Assembly: GCA_021401465.1 (NCBI GenBank)
Contig: JADDMT010000165.1
Location: 1-52,933 of the forward strand
Length of the DNA: 52,933 nucleotides
Reading direction: 5' to 3'
Source of the DNA: Teratosphaeria epicoccoides
Lineage: Eukaryota; Ascomycota; Dothideomycetes; Mycosphaerellales; Teratosphaeriaceae
Shown here piece by piece: positions 41,786-50,767 of this stretch. How positions within the stretch are numbered: position 1 is the first letter of the stretch; each line of letters starts with the position of its first letter. The notes beneath the pieces are model-generated. The model searched no databases, was not told where the DNA came from, and was given only the letters and a program-made list of their open reading frames with translations. The translations under genes and the position numbers were made by a program.

Positions 41786-42550
41786 TGTCTGCCAATGTCT
41801 GTTCAACAATGAATTTGAGGACGACAGGTATTCTGTCCTCCGGACCGGACACTCAAGCTACTTCGGGGAGATTTCACCTTCAGCGACGATTGTGTGACAC
41901 GAAGTTGATTGCCCACAGTATTGACAGCTTCCCCTCCTGATTCTACATCACGCGCCGATATCGGTATGGGTAGAGTCGGACTGTCGCTGCCGCCTATATA
42001 GATGCTACGCTGCTACGCTGCTCCAAGGAGCCGCAAAAAGCGAAACCGGCAATCTCTGGAAGAGTAGGCATGGAACACTGCTCAAAAAACAATGATCATG
42101 CTTTATGAGATCTTGTCGCAAGCTTGCAAATCAGCACCGAAATCACGGCGCGCTGGACATACACTATCTCACGAGCTCAAGTCCTGCGATTACCGATCGG
42201 TCCTCAAAGGAGCACGGATATAGCTCAAGCGGTCCGAGTCACAAATAAAGACAACGGAGTCTCCTGCACACTCCTCCCGGTGAGGTTCAGTAAGTGTAGC
42301 AGAGTTTCTCGATCAGACATGATAGCTGGCAGAAACGTGCGACATCAAACAGATGGAGTCCCCCTCACGAGTCTGACCACTACTGCCCGGTGGTCTCGAT
42401 TCACGAGACTGCATCACTCCATCGTCTAGTCGGCCTGACTCTCCTTACCTTGCACAACAGCCAGGAATCATCATAAACATAGCACTCCTGCCAGTCGATC
42501 TCTATCCATCTCTCCTCTGCATTCTTACAGGAATACAGACCCCGTCAGCC
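41786..42550. other. Divergent intergenic region, no gene seen
   Basis: Holds the LEU2 promoter on the left and the promoter of the small secreted protein gene on the right. A TATATAGATGC stretch near 41995 could be a TATA element but lies far from either start. No gene or repeat was recognised. Confidence 0.4.
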
Positions 42551-42820
42551 ATGAGCGTCTACGCCATGACGATCCTTGCTATCGCGGCATTTGATAGCGG
42601 AGTCGCCCATGCTATCGAAGTCTGCGATGGCTTTTGCACTGGCAAGACAGATGGAACAGAATGCACGATTGTATTCAAAGTGAGTGATCGAGTCTGCAGC
42701 CATGTGGACTCCGCGAAATGTTACTGACGTGTCCTTACTGCGTAGGGCCTCACGAGATCTGGTGCATGCCAGTCTTGCAGGTGCATGCCGAAAGGTACAG
42801 GAATTCCCAGCGGACCATAG
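42551..42820 (+). CDS. Small secreted cysteine-rich protein (effector candidate), 2 exons
   Basis: Exons 42551-42679 and 42746-42820 give 67 aa, with a 66-bp intron (GTGAGT, branch TTACTGAC, acceptor GCGTAG). Too short to be seen as one open frame. The N-terminus MSVYAMTILAIAAFDSGVAHA is a signal peptide with a likely cut after AHA. The mature part of about 46 residues has six Cys: CDGFC, ECTIV, then ACQSCRC after the splice, enough for three disulfides. Ends GTGIPSGP. No family recognised. Size, secretion and Cys content are typical of fungal effectors or defensin-like proteins, and it sits next to a RIP-affected repeat block, a common effector location (inference). An alternative acceptor at 42780 or 42810 would enter another frame that is also Cys-containing (QCCKVCTRC, about 42886-42915), so the 3' end of the gene is not fully settled. 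Confidence 0.65.
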
Positions 42821-44322
42821 CAGCCGTTGGAGTCGTGGGTATGTGCTCTCTGAACGCGAGCAGGCACGGTTTGCTGAGCCTTCAGTGTTGCAAGGTGTGT
42901 ACGAGGTGTCTAATCAATGCAAGCGTAGCTGGCGGCTCTTGCGTGACTTCGGTACCAAGCCACGGCCACGGATTGTGCATCCTCACGAGCTCGTGGCTCA
43001 CAGCGTCGCGCGTCTGCGTTTTCGCTGCAGATACAGCAAGTTTGCTGTTAGATGGCAGTCTTCCTGTTTGCCATTACTGTCCTTTAGCATCCGCCCATAG
43101 GGCGGTTTCAGACACTCCTATCGCTTGGCCTTCACGATCACGTTCTGTGACTTCATTTGTTCCCGTGGACAGCTTGTGCGCCGTCACGTAATGTCGAAGT
43201 CTTCTTCAGAAGGTCATTCAGCAAAGGCAGCAGAGGCGGCTTGGCCTTGTCTGTTCACCCGTCGATCTCCAGAGAAGAAGAAAAGTCACCGTCTAGTAAC
43301 CACAAGCAGGAGCAAGTCGATCCGCTGCTAGGAGTGTCGATCAACCAGTCAACCGGAGTCACGCGAGCATTCAATCCGTCGTTTCCAAATGCGGCTTTTG
43401 CAAAATAACATCATCAGTCAATCTCACCGTGTCAGCCAGCAGTCAGCTTTCCAGCAAGCAGTCAAAAGCAACTCGCATCTTAATCGCCCACACCGGCTGA
43501 TTGCCTGATGGAAGCACTGGCGATTTTTAAGTTGCGAGGAGGAATCCTACCCTTCACACGAGGAGTCTCAAGCAGATTTGGTCCAGATCGCAGCTCTGTC
43601 TGAGTTTGCCGAATTGACTACAGTACAGTCTTGACTCACCGTCTTGCCAGCCGATGTTGCCAAGTTGCCAACGCATCGGCGATTAATGCGACGCCGTAAC
43701 TTTCTGGCTTCTGAGGTCGTGTTTTCCATTCTGAGATGCCATAGGCCCGATAGCGTAGTTACAGCCGGATTTGTCCCAGAGAAGGCCTAACTGCCTATCG
43801 AAGTTAGCTACAAAACCGCCATATTGCTGATTACTTTTGACACCATGGCGCATGTGACGCGTCGGAAGCAGCTGCCATATTCCATCGCAATTGCCATATA
43901 GTGATGTTATATAGTAATGTCACTATAGTTACGAGCGCTTCAAGCTACGCCTAGAAACAACTAAGTCTATAGAACATACATGTAAAGTTAAGCTCCTTTA
44001 AAGAAAAACTAACAGGTTAGAGAGCCTAAGGACTAAATATTTAACTTAGTAATCTAATAAGCTAGTATACTTAGTTATAAGAACCTACTTAATTCGTAAA
44101 GGCAGTGCTAAAGAGATAGTAGAGGTAATAGTAATATTGACAGAAATAGTAGTATTAAGACTAGACAAGATCTATAGAAGCACTAGCAGCAGTATCTATA
44201 GAAGATTCTACCTCTAACTGAATTTAATCACATGATCCTATGTGAAGAGCGCGCCTTATATGGCAGAATTTAGTGTGCATAGCTAAGATGGCAGTTTTGT
44301 AGCTATTTACTGCTATCCTAGG
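42821..44322. other. Transition into AT-rich repeat DNA
   Basis: From about 42821 to 43850 the base composition is like the genes to the left, but no gene beyond the possible alternative end of the secreted protein is supported. From about 43900 the sequence becomes rich in TA dinucleotides and full of stops in all frames, typical of RIP-affected repeats. The border holds an inverted repeat (TATAGTGA...TCACTATA, about 43899-43932). Confidence 0.5.
43899..43932. repeat. Short inverted repeat at border of AT-rich block
   Basis: Perfect 8-base arms TATAGTGA and TCACTATA separated by 18 bases. It coincides with the change from ordinary to TA-rich sequence and may be the trace of an element end or simply a hairpin. 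Significance unproven. Confidence 0.5.
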
Positions 44323-44627
44323 TGTCATAAGGGTAGGTGCTAATAGCAGGAAGGTAACTAGGTATTAGACTCGCAGAGCTGTAAAGAATATCGACAATAG
44401 CGGTTAACCTTGTAACTAAGTATCCCCTAGGGAAAGGGAATTAAAAATTAAGCATGAAGCTCCTAACTACCTGTCCTAAAGCTAGCCCTATATACTAGAG
44501 AGACAGAGCAGCTCTGTTAGATCTGTCGACAGACCTAACAGATCCATGTCTATAGATCTGTAGACTAACCCTATAGATCTAAGGGTCTATTATCTCGTGA
44601 CAGATCCCTTCTTCCTTATAGGCCTAT
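44323..44627. repeat. Partial LTR copy, tandem to the full LTR
   Basis: A 305-bp segment starting TGTCATAAGGGTAGGTG that is repeated almost exactly, with many C/T or G/A differences, from 44628 onward. It looks like a tandem duplication of the first half of the LTR, or the trace of recombination between LTRs. Confidence 0.8.
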
Positions 44628-45301
44628 TGTCATAAGGGTAGGTGCCGATAGCAGGAAGGTGACCAGGTATTAGACTCAGGAGCTGTGAAGAATATCGACA
44701 ATGGCAGTTAACCTTGTAACTGACTCTCCTCTAAGCAAGAGAGGATTAAATTGAGATTAAGCACGAAGCTCCTAACTGCCTGTCCTAAAGCCATCCCTAT
44801 ATACTAGAGAGCGACAGAGCAGCTCTGTTAGATCTGTCGACAGACCCGACAGATCCGTGTCTATAGATCTGTGGACTAACCCTACAGATCTAAGGGTCTG
44901 TCATCACGTGACAGATCCCTTCTTCCTTGTAAGCCTATAGATCTGTAGACTAACCCTACAGATCTAGGGATCTGTCCTTACGTGACAGATCCTTTCTTCT
45001 ATGACTATGCCTATGACTCATAGTACTCCTATGATAGTACTATGACTCATAGCACTTAGGACCTACATGATCCTGTATCCTATAGTACTCCGGATAGTAC
45101 TCCTGACACTCATGACACCTATAGATCTGTAGACTAACCCTATAGATCTAGGGATCTATCCTCACGTGACAGATCCTTTCTCCTATGACTATGCCTATAA
45201 CTTATAGTACTCCTATAACAGTACTATGACTCATAGCACTTAGGACCCTCATGATCCTGTATCCTATAGTACTCTAGACAGTACTCCTAACACCTATGAC
45301 A
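44628..45301 (-). repeat. 3' LTR of Gypsy element 1
   Basis: About 674 bp bounded by 7-bp inverted ends TGTCATA and TATGACA (TG...CA rule). The base after the right end starts a pyrimidine run (TCCCCCTCTT at 45305), which on the minus strand is the polypurine tract that primes plus-strand synthesis, so this is the 3' LTR of a minus-strand element. Internally it contains a two-copy tandem repeat and several AGATCT and CACGTGA motifs. Confidence 0.75.
44934..45301. repeat. Two-copy 184-bp tandem repeat inside the LTR
   Basis: Units start at 44934 and 45118, each beginning CCTATAGATCTGTAGACTAA, containing the CACGTGA/TACGTGA region and ending in the TATAGTACTC...CTATGACA part. The two copies differ mostly by transitions. 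A shorter related segment lies at about 44550-44620 and 44860-44930. Tandem repeats in U3 regions of LTRs often act as transcription-factor site arrays (general knowledge). Confidence 0.8.
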
Positions 45302-45377
45302 CTATCCCCCTCTTAGCCTAGCTCGTCCCTAAGCTACCTTATTAGTGCGGGGTTTCTCTTGTTCTTTCTTTTGCGCT

Positions 45378-46013
45378 ATGATGTCTTCTCTTTCTATATT
45401 ACTGCCTTGTGTCATTCTAGACACTAACGCCCCCTTAACGTAGAAACGCAAACACCGCGCGAATCGAATCTATCGTTAGGGCCAGGATAGCATGAAGTCC
45501 TACACTTGGTGTCAAGAGCTAAAGCTCGTTTGTTAGGTACACATTTCCTTAGGGAAATGTTCGTAATGTTACTTTAGCAACTGTCGGAGTTGCGACGCGA
45601 AGGTAACAGAGGTCGAATAGAAGAAGTTAGGCGATTAGCAGAAAAGACTAATTGCTGATCTTAATTGTGCGAAGGCGGTCCTAGCCAAGGCTTCGCAGAA
45701 GATGCTAGAGGCGCATGCAAAGGAGATGCGTCTTCGAAAACAGTTAGACGTAGTCGACTAGGAGGTCGAAGATAGTCGCGCTCTCGAGGAGCGCGAGATT
45801 AGGGAGGAGGAGGCCGAGGAACAAGCTCTCTCGCAGGCTGGGTTTCTCCTTGACCTAGATCCTTCTGCGGGTCTCGCTCTTAGTCCTACGACATGGAGCG
45901 TAATAGAGGGTTTCGCTAACGCCTCATATTAGGGTTTCCTGGATGGCGTGATAGCCGAGCTAGTTAACAGCGTCCTGTAGGAGTCTAGTCGTGGCTTAGG
46001 ATCCTCTTCCTAG
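45378..46013 (+). pseudogene. Antisense accessory ORF of Gypsy element 1 (Cys-pair, coiled-coil protein), RIP-interrupted
   Basis: From ATG 45378 one single frame runs to TAG 46011-46013, interrupted by nine stops, all TAG or TAA and none TGA, with no frameshift. Read with those positions as unknown residues it gives a Cys-containing N-terminal part (SYTWC, LVC, KCS, NCRSCDAKVTE), a long Lys/Glu/Ala-rich coiled coil (AKAVLAKASQKMLEAHAKEM, LEEREIREEEAEEQAL) and LDPSAGLALSPTTWSVIEGF near the end. This arrangement resembles uncharacterised proteins found in many copies in Dothideomycete genomes. It lies on the strand opposite to pol, between the 3' LTR and the end of pol, overlapping the pol stop by about 18 bp tail to tail. 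The same position is occupied by an accessory ORF in element 2. Function unknown; a role for the element is inferred from its conserved place. Confidence 0.75.
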
Positions 46014-47975
46014 GTTCGTTCCTTTCTCGAAACTTCGTATCTTTTGCTAACAGTTTCGCAGATGTTCTAGGGGTTCCCAGGTATTCTCGGTACTCCTATA
46101 TCCTTCCCATTTTACTAAGTACTCTCGCTGTCTGTCCTGCTAGCGAGTGTCGATAATCCTCTTAACAGTGTACTCTGGTTCTTCTACTTTAGGGTCGAGT
46201 AGTAAGGGTTCTGATTGCAGTGTAGCGTCCGGCGCTGCTTGTTCTAGCAGAGAGACATAGAACACAGGGTGTATTCTCATCTGCTTAGGTAGCTGTAACT
46301 CAAAATTAACTAGTCCCTTCTTAGCCTTGATCCTGAATAGTCCTAGTTTTACAGCGTCTAGTTTCTTACTTAGCTTGTCTAATTTGATGTGTTAGCGGAG
46401 GAGATACACCTTGTCTCCCTCCTTTAGAATTAGTCCCTTAATTCTCTTACAATTCGCGTACTATGCTATGTTCTGCTAATAGAACTGCAGGTCGAGTCGT
46501 GCTTCTGTTTGCAGTCGGCGTAGATGTTCTACTCGTCCGAGTGCTACTAGGTTCGGATTACTAGCTAAGACGTCTAGAATGTCTTCTATAGCTGATCTAT
46601 ATACTATCTGCAATGGCGAGAGTCCTGACGACTCTGCTAGCGTACTATTATACGCAAGCTGTACTATTAGTAACAACTCTACCTAGTTGTTCTAGTCCCT
46701 ATTAACATAGGATCGAAGGTACTATTCTAACGTCTGATTTAGGCGTTCTGTCTGTCTATCCGTCTAAGGGTAGAAGGAAGTACTTAGTTAATGTTTGACC
46801 TAGAATTGTCTCATTAGGGCTCTCTAGAAGTTAGAGGTAAACATGGATCCTCAATCCATTACTAGGTCCTGTAGCATGCCGTGTAGTGCTACTACCCATT
46901 TAATGAAGACATGCGCGATATCTTTAGTCTTGAAGTCTTCGTAGTAAGGGATAAACTTCCTAAACTTAGTAAATTAGTCGACTACTACCATGATCCCGTC
47001 AAAGAACTCATTAGTAGCGGGTTCTCTCGACTAAGGTAGTTTAACGATAAAATCCATAGCGAGCGATTCCTATAGCCATTAAGGTACCTTTAGTAGTCGT
47101 AGTAGCCTATACAGTTTATGACAGTCATGCTTACTTCGTTAGCAAGTTACACATTAACAGACGTAGTCCTTAATTGCCTTGCCTATCCTAGGGAAGTAAT
47201 ATTCTTGTCGGAGAATTTGCTTCATTTTAGACACTCCCGGGTGTCCTGCCTAAGGTACGTCATGTCAGAGGCATAGTAGTTCCGATCATAAAGACGTTAG
47301 CACGTATACTAATCCTTGAAACAGAAGGATTCCGTCTTCGTCTTCCTAGTCCTCCTGTCTATCAATGTCGTCGCGGACAGCGAGCGCAGTTAGGTCATAG
47401 ATTAGGGCGTTCTTCAGGTCGTCCTGAAATCCACTAGTCTATGTGACAGTTGTAGCCGCAAGTCAGTTAACTCCTAGCGTGCTATCGCTATTTTCCTGGA
47501 GAACAGCATGTTTCTCCTGCTTCACGCCCTTCATGTAGTCTGTCTAGCGGCTAAGTGCATCGGCGCGTGCGTTATTAGTCCCCTTGCGATAGACGATCTT
47601 GCAGTTAAAACTAGAGAGCTCCTCGCTCTACTAAACCTGTCGTTAGTTTAACTCTTTCGTCGTTGTGAAGTATCGCAAGTTCTCATGGTCTGTGTAGACT
47701 GTGACCTAGTGCTTAGAACCTTCTAAGTAGACTCGCCAGGCCTTATAGGGGTCTACTATAGCTAGAAGTTCTTTGTTGTAGACATTGTAACAGAGTTTAG
47801 GTCTAGACAATTTCCTCGAGTAGTAGGCGACTAGCTGTAGTCGTCTACTTAGTCGTAGTTGACTTAAGCATGCCCTGAGTGCTACGTCGGAGGCATCTGT
47901 TTCGACTATAATAGGTTTATCTAGGTCGAACACAAGTAAGATTAGCTGATCTGTAAATCGTCGCTTAAGTTCTGA
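45996..47975 (-). pseudogene. Gypsy element 1 pol remnant: RNase H, integrase, chromodomain
   Basis: Minus-strand reading with many TAG/TAA interruptions. From the 5' side: RNase H of Gypsy RT (ELKRRFTDQLILLVFDLDKP, VETDASDVALRACLSQ, YYSRKLSR, YNVYNKELLAIV; about 47706-47975); integrase with the C-terminal YNSTLAESSGLSPLQIVYRS (about 46600-46676); the LILKEGDKVYLLR and HPVFYVSLLE segment; and a chromodomain (EPEYTVKRIIDTR, REYLVKWEGYRSTENTWEPL; about 46067-46190). This order defines a chromovirus-type Ty3/Gypsy element. The pol stop (TAA 45998-45996) lies within the tail of the antisense accessory ORF. RT motif region is missing; the break point is near 47975. Confidence 0.85.
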
Positions 47976-48050
47976 TATAGATGTATGTGCTATATGATAT
48001 GAAAATATCTCGCAGTGTGACAGAGTAATCCGACCTTTTAGTAGGTACAA

Positions 48051-49130
48051 GATAGCGCTGCTTTCTGCTTATCGCAGAGGTGGCGCTAAGGGTGCTTATA
48101 ACCCCTGACGCTCCTCAATTAGGGAAAGCATGTCCGAGCCTAACCCCGTAGGGGTACCGTAGGGTCAGCGACGTGGGGGCGTCCTACGTCGACAACTGAT
48201 CCTACTCGGACGACATACGAGCTAACGTATGTACGAAGGACCCCCTTGCTATATGTGGCAGGGTCACTGCATGCTAAGGGCGGCTATTAGAACCCATGCG
48301 GTTCAAATGGTCCCCTAGTATCAACCGTATCACTGCCCCTCCTCCTATGAGGATGTCCCTAGCCTTACTAAGTAACGCACGCGGAACATATAGGGTACGG
48401 GATGTAGCACGCTCACACCGCGCAAGGGTAAATAGGTAGATAGCCTGCGTAACATGTGTCATGCGCATACCTTAACACCTTCGTAGCGAGTGCGGGGCAG
48501 AGGCTGCTAACTCGGGCGGGTTTTAATCCGTTACATGTTAGGCGGCTTCGTAACACCTTCGCTTTACATGCGGATCGAGATATCAGGAAACTACGAGTAC
48601 GTACTTCAGTTAATCCTTGAAATTATAGGGCGAGCATGCGCGCCGGCCTCGCCAAGTAGCTTAGCCGTCCCTATTTAGTCGTGACCGTGAAGAACGTGTC
48701 GCAGAACCTCGGGGTAGTAGGAAAGTGCGCGGACGCTCTGCGCGCGCCGCTTGAAACGGCAGGAGCGCGCTCCTAGCGCGGGCCTCGCCACATTTCCATG
48801 CTAGTAGGCTAGCACGAGTGCGGTCGGCGCACATGCGTGACGGCCGCGTTATCCGTTATTACATCATTCGGTCCCCTTGTAAGTCAACTAAAGGCAGGTA
48901 CTCTGCGCATGTAGTTCGAGTTACTAGCTTAACAGTTGTAGTAGGCAACAGGGGGGCTATCAGAGGGTATAAAAACCTCGTCGCTCCCTAAACTTTCCTG
49001 TTCCAAGACACTAACATCGACCTCTACTCCTACTTCGCTTAGCTTGCGCCTCGCCGTGTCTACGGGTCCGTACTAGAGCTCCTTCTTCTTCAATCAATCA
49101 ATTAAGATCAATTAACCCGTCTTAGCTACA
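48051..49130. other. Junction and putative LTR/promoter region of Gypsy element 2
   Basis: No gene supported. By analogy with element 1 this should contain the 3' LTR of the minus-strand element 2, but I could not place both ends. Signs for it are the pyrimidine tract CTCCTTCTTCTTC at about 49078-49090 (a polypurine tract on the minus strand) and a TATA box. The repeated string AACACCTTCG occurs at about 48474 and 48551. GC content is far higher than in element 1's LTR. Confidence 0.45.
48968..48975 (+). promoter_or_regulatory. TATA box upstream of the plus-strand accessory ORF
   Basis: TATAAAAA about 155 bp before ATG 49131, in the right orientation for plus-strand transcription of the accessory ORF. 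Its place in the putative LTR suggests the LTR could drive transcription in both directions (inference). Confidence 0.45.
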
Positions 49131-50627
49131 ATGGCTCATGTGCTGCAGACTAAGTTCGACGCTACTCGCTCTGCCTGCGATCGTCGCTCGTGTCGACGAT
49201 GCCTCGACAACCTTAGTAGCTAAGCTGCACACATCTCTCCTCCGCGTGTTAGTAAGGCGTCCCCTACCCGCGAGGTATGCGTGACTTATACTAACTAAAG
49301 CGTAGCCGAGATCTGCGTCAGCGGGTTTGATAAGAGCGGTGTCTACCGCAATTATGTCAACTGTAATGGCAAGCATCAAAAATGCTAAGACCTCCCTAAA
49401 GAGGTATACGGCGAGTACAACCAGCTCTGCCGTAACATCGATGACTTCTAGAGTGCGCGTGACGAGGGGATTGCCGAAGGCACTCCGACTATGAACAGGC
49501 TACAGGCTAAGTACCGCGAGGCACTCGCCTACCTGCTCGGCGCCCTCTCGTGCTTCACCGCGACTGCTAACCGTTCTCATGGCGGCGTTCGCTTCGACTC
49601 TCTGCTAACAGGCGAAAACGTTTGTCTAGGTCTGATCGCAGACTTAGTCTAGAAGATCTTGAAGGTGCTAACCGTTAGGGTCGAGACCTTCGCCATAGTA
49701 CGCATACAGTGCGGGTACCCTCTAAGTATGAATGCTGACTTTCTCCGCTAGGCTAACGTTAGCGTCGAGAAATATCCGACTAGCCGTTAGCGTCAGCAAC
49801 TCGGGGCCCTTGCCTCTATTAACGATGACTTTAAGACGCGGATGATCCGCAAGAAGGTTATCAAGCAATTCACCGCTCCTGCCGCTAAGGCCACGCCCTA
49901 GCGCCGTACCGAGAGGCAGCCTGCCTCTAAGCTAGTCCCGAGGACTAAGCCGTAAGTTACTCACTCGAATCCTGTCGCGTGCGTACAGCTAACACATTGT
50001 AGCGCCGCCGCCTACGCCGCCTCGACGCTACTGTCTAAGAAGAAGAAGAGGGCTAGGGCCGAAATTGAGGTCAGCGACGAGGAAGCCGAGCCTTCCCCGC
50101 TTGCGACCCGCACTACGTCCGTCAAGACGCTAAGGCACAAGCCTCTAGGCTAGATCTTTGAGGATGAGGAGGATGACGACGTTCAGGATACCTTCGGTCC
50201 TGACGTGATCCCTTCGCGCCGTAGTGTCACCGCACCGGTTACGCCTAAGGGAGACACCGAGTCCGATGATGTAGTCGACACTCGTGTCAAGAAGCGCAAG
50301 ATGATCTCGAGGGCCGAGCGCGACAGCTGCAAGCGCGCTCGAGTCTCTTCGCCTTCTGATGCTAAGGATGGGGTAGTCGTCGCGACTAGGCGCAGTAAGG
50401 GTGTCGCTAGTTCTCTAGCTACTATAGGCTCCGAAGACGAGCTCCCTTGCAACCTACTAAAGAAGAAGATGCCAGCCTCTCTTCGTGGCGTTGCTACCCC
50501 CGTTACTCATAGTCGCTTCGGGGTATTTAGTAGACCCCGTGCGGGTAGGCAGTCCCTAGCGGACCGTAACAAGAAAGACTCTCCTGCTTCGGGTTCGGTC
50601 AGGAAGCCCCCGACTAGTAGTCGCTAA
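49131..50627 (+). pseudogene. Antisense accessory ORF of Gypsy element 2 (499 codons), RIP-interrupted
   Basis: From ATG 49131 (MAHVLQTKFDATRSACD) a single frame runs to TAA 50625-50627. I count ten in-frame stops, four TAA and six TAG, none TGA, and no frameshift. The N-terminal third has spaced Cys (ACDRRSCRRC, EICVSGFDKSG, VNCNGKHQKC), probably zinc-binding originally; the centre is helical (YREALAYLLGAL, RMIRKKVIKQF); the C-terminal half is disordered and highly charged with nuclear-type basic clusters (KKKKRARAE, KKRKM) and acidic stretches (FEDEEDDDVQD). No protease, RT or CCHC knuckle is present, so it is not an ordinary pol and, being antisense, not a normal gag. The largest uninterrupted part is 50205-50627. 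Function unknown. Confidence 0.75.
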
Positions 50628-50767
50628 GCATTAGCTACGAAGCTAATCTAAGCATGTCTCTTGTTCTTCTTAGGTTTATTCTAGGTGTGCCTTTAGGCAT
50701 CAATGATGTATAAGTAGGGCGTTTGCTTCTCGTTGTCGCTTCGCGCGTCATGCGCTACATACACGTG

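Larger units (their letters stand above)
44323..48050 (-). mobile_element. Ty3/Gypsy chromodomain retroelement 1, 5'-truncated and RIP-mutated
   Basis: In minus-strand orientation the element reads RT/RNase H remnant, integrase, chromodomain, then an antisense accessory ORF and the 3' LTR at the left. The LTR has TGTCATA/TATGACA ends. The 5' half (gag, protease, most of RT, 5' LTR) is missing: RT/RNase H similarity stops near 47975 and different sequence starts by about 48055. Frames are interrupted by TAG/TAA. The element is not capable of autonomous movement. Confidence 0.85.

Noticed and set aside
48290..48330. tRNA-like B-box (GGTTCAAATGG) in the element junction
   Set aside because: No matching A-box or cloverleaf could be formed on either strand.
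45378..50627. Reassigned TAG/TAA codons (Gln) as explanation of the interrupted frames
   Set aside because: Normal genes in the window use TAA and TAG as stops, and CpA-to-TpA RIP explains Gln and Trp positions together.
49131..50627. Ordinary gag of a plus-strand element
   Set aside because: No CCHC knuckle or capsid motif was seen and the adjoining pol is on the opposite strand, so an antisense accessory ORF fits better.
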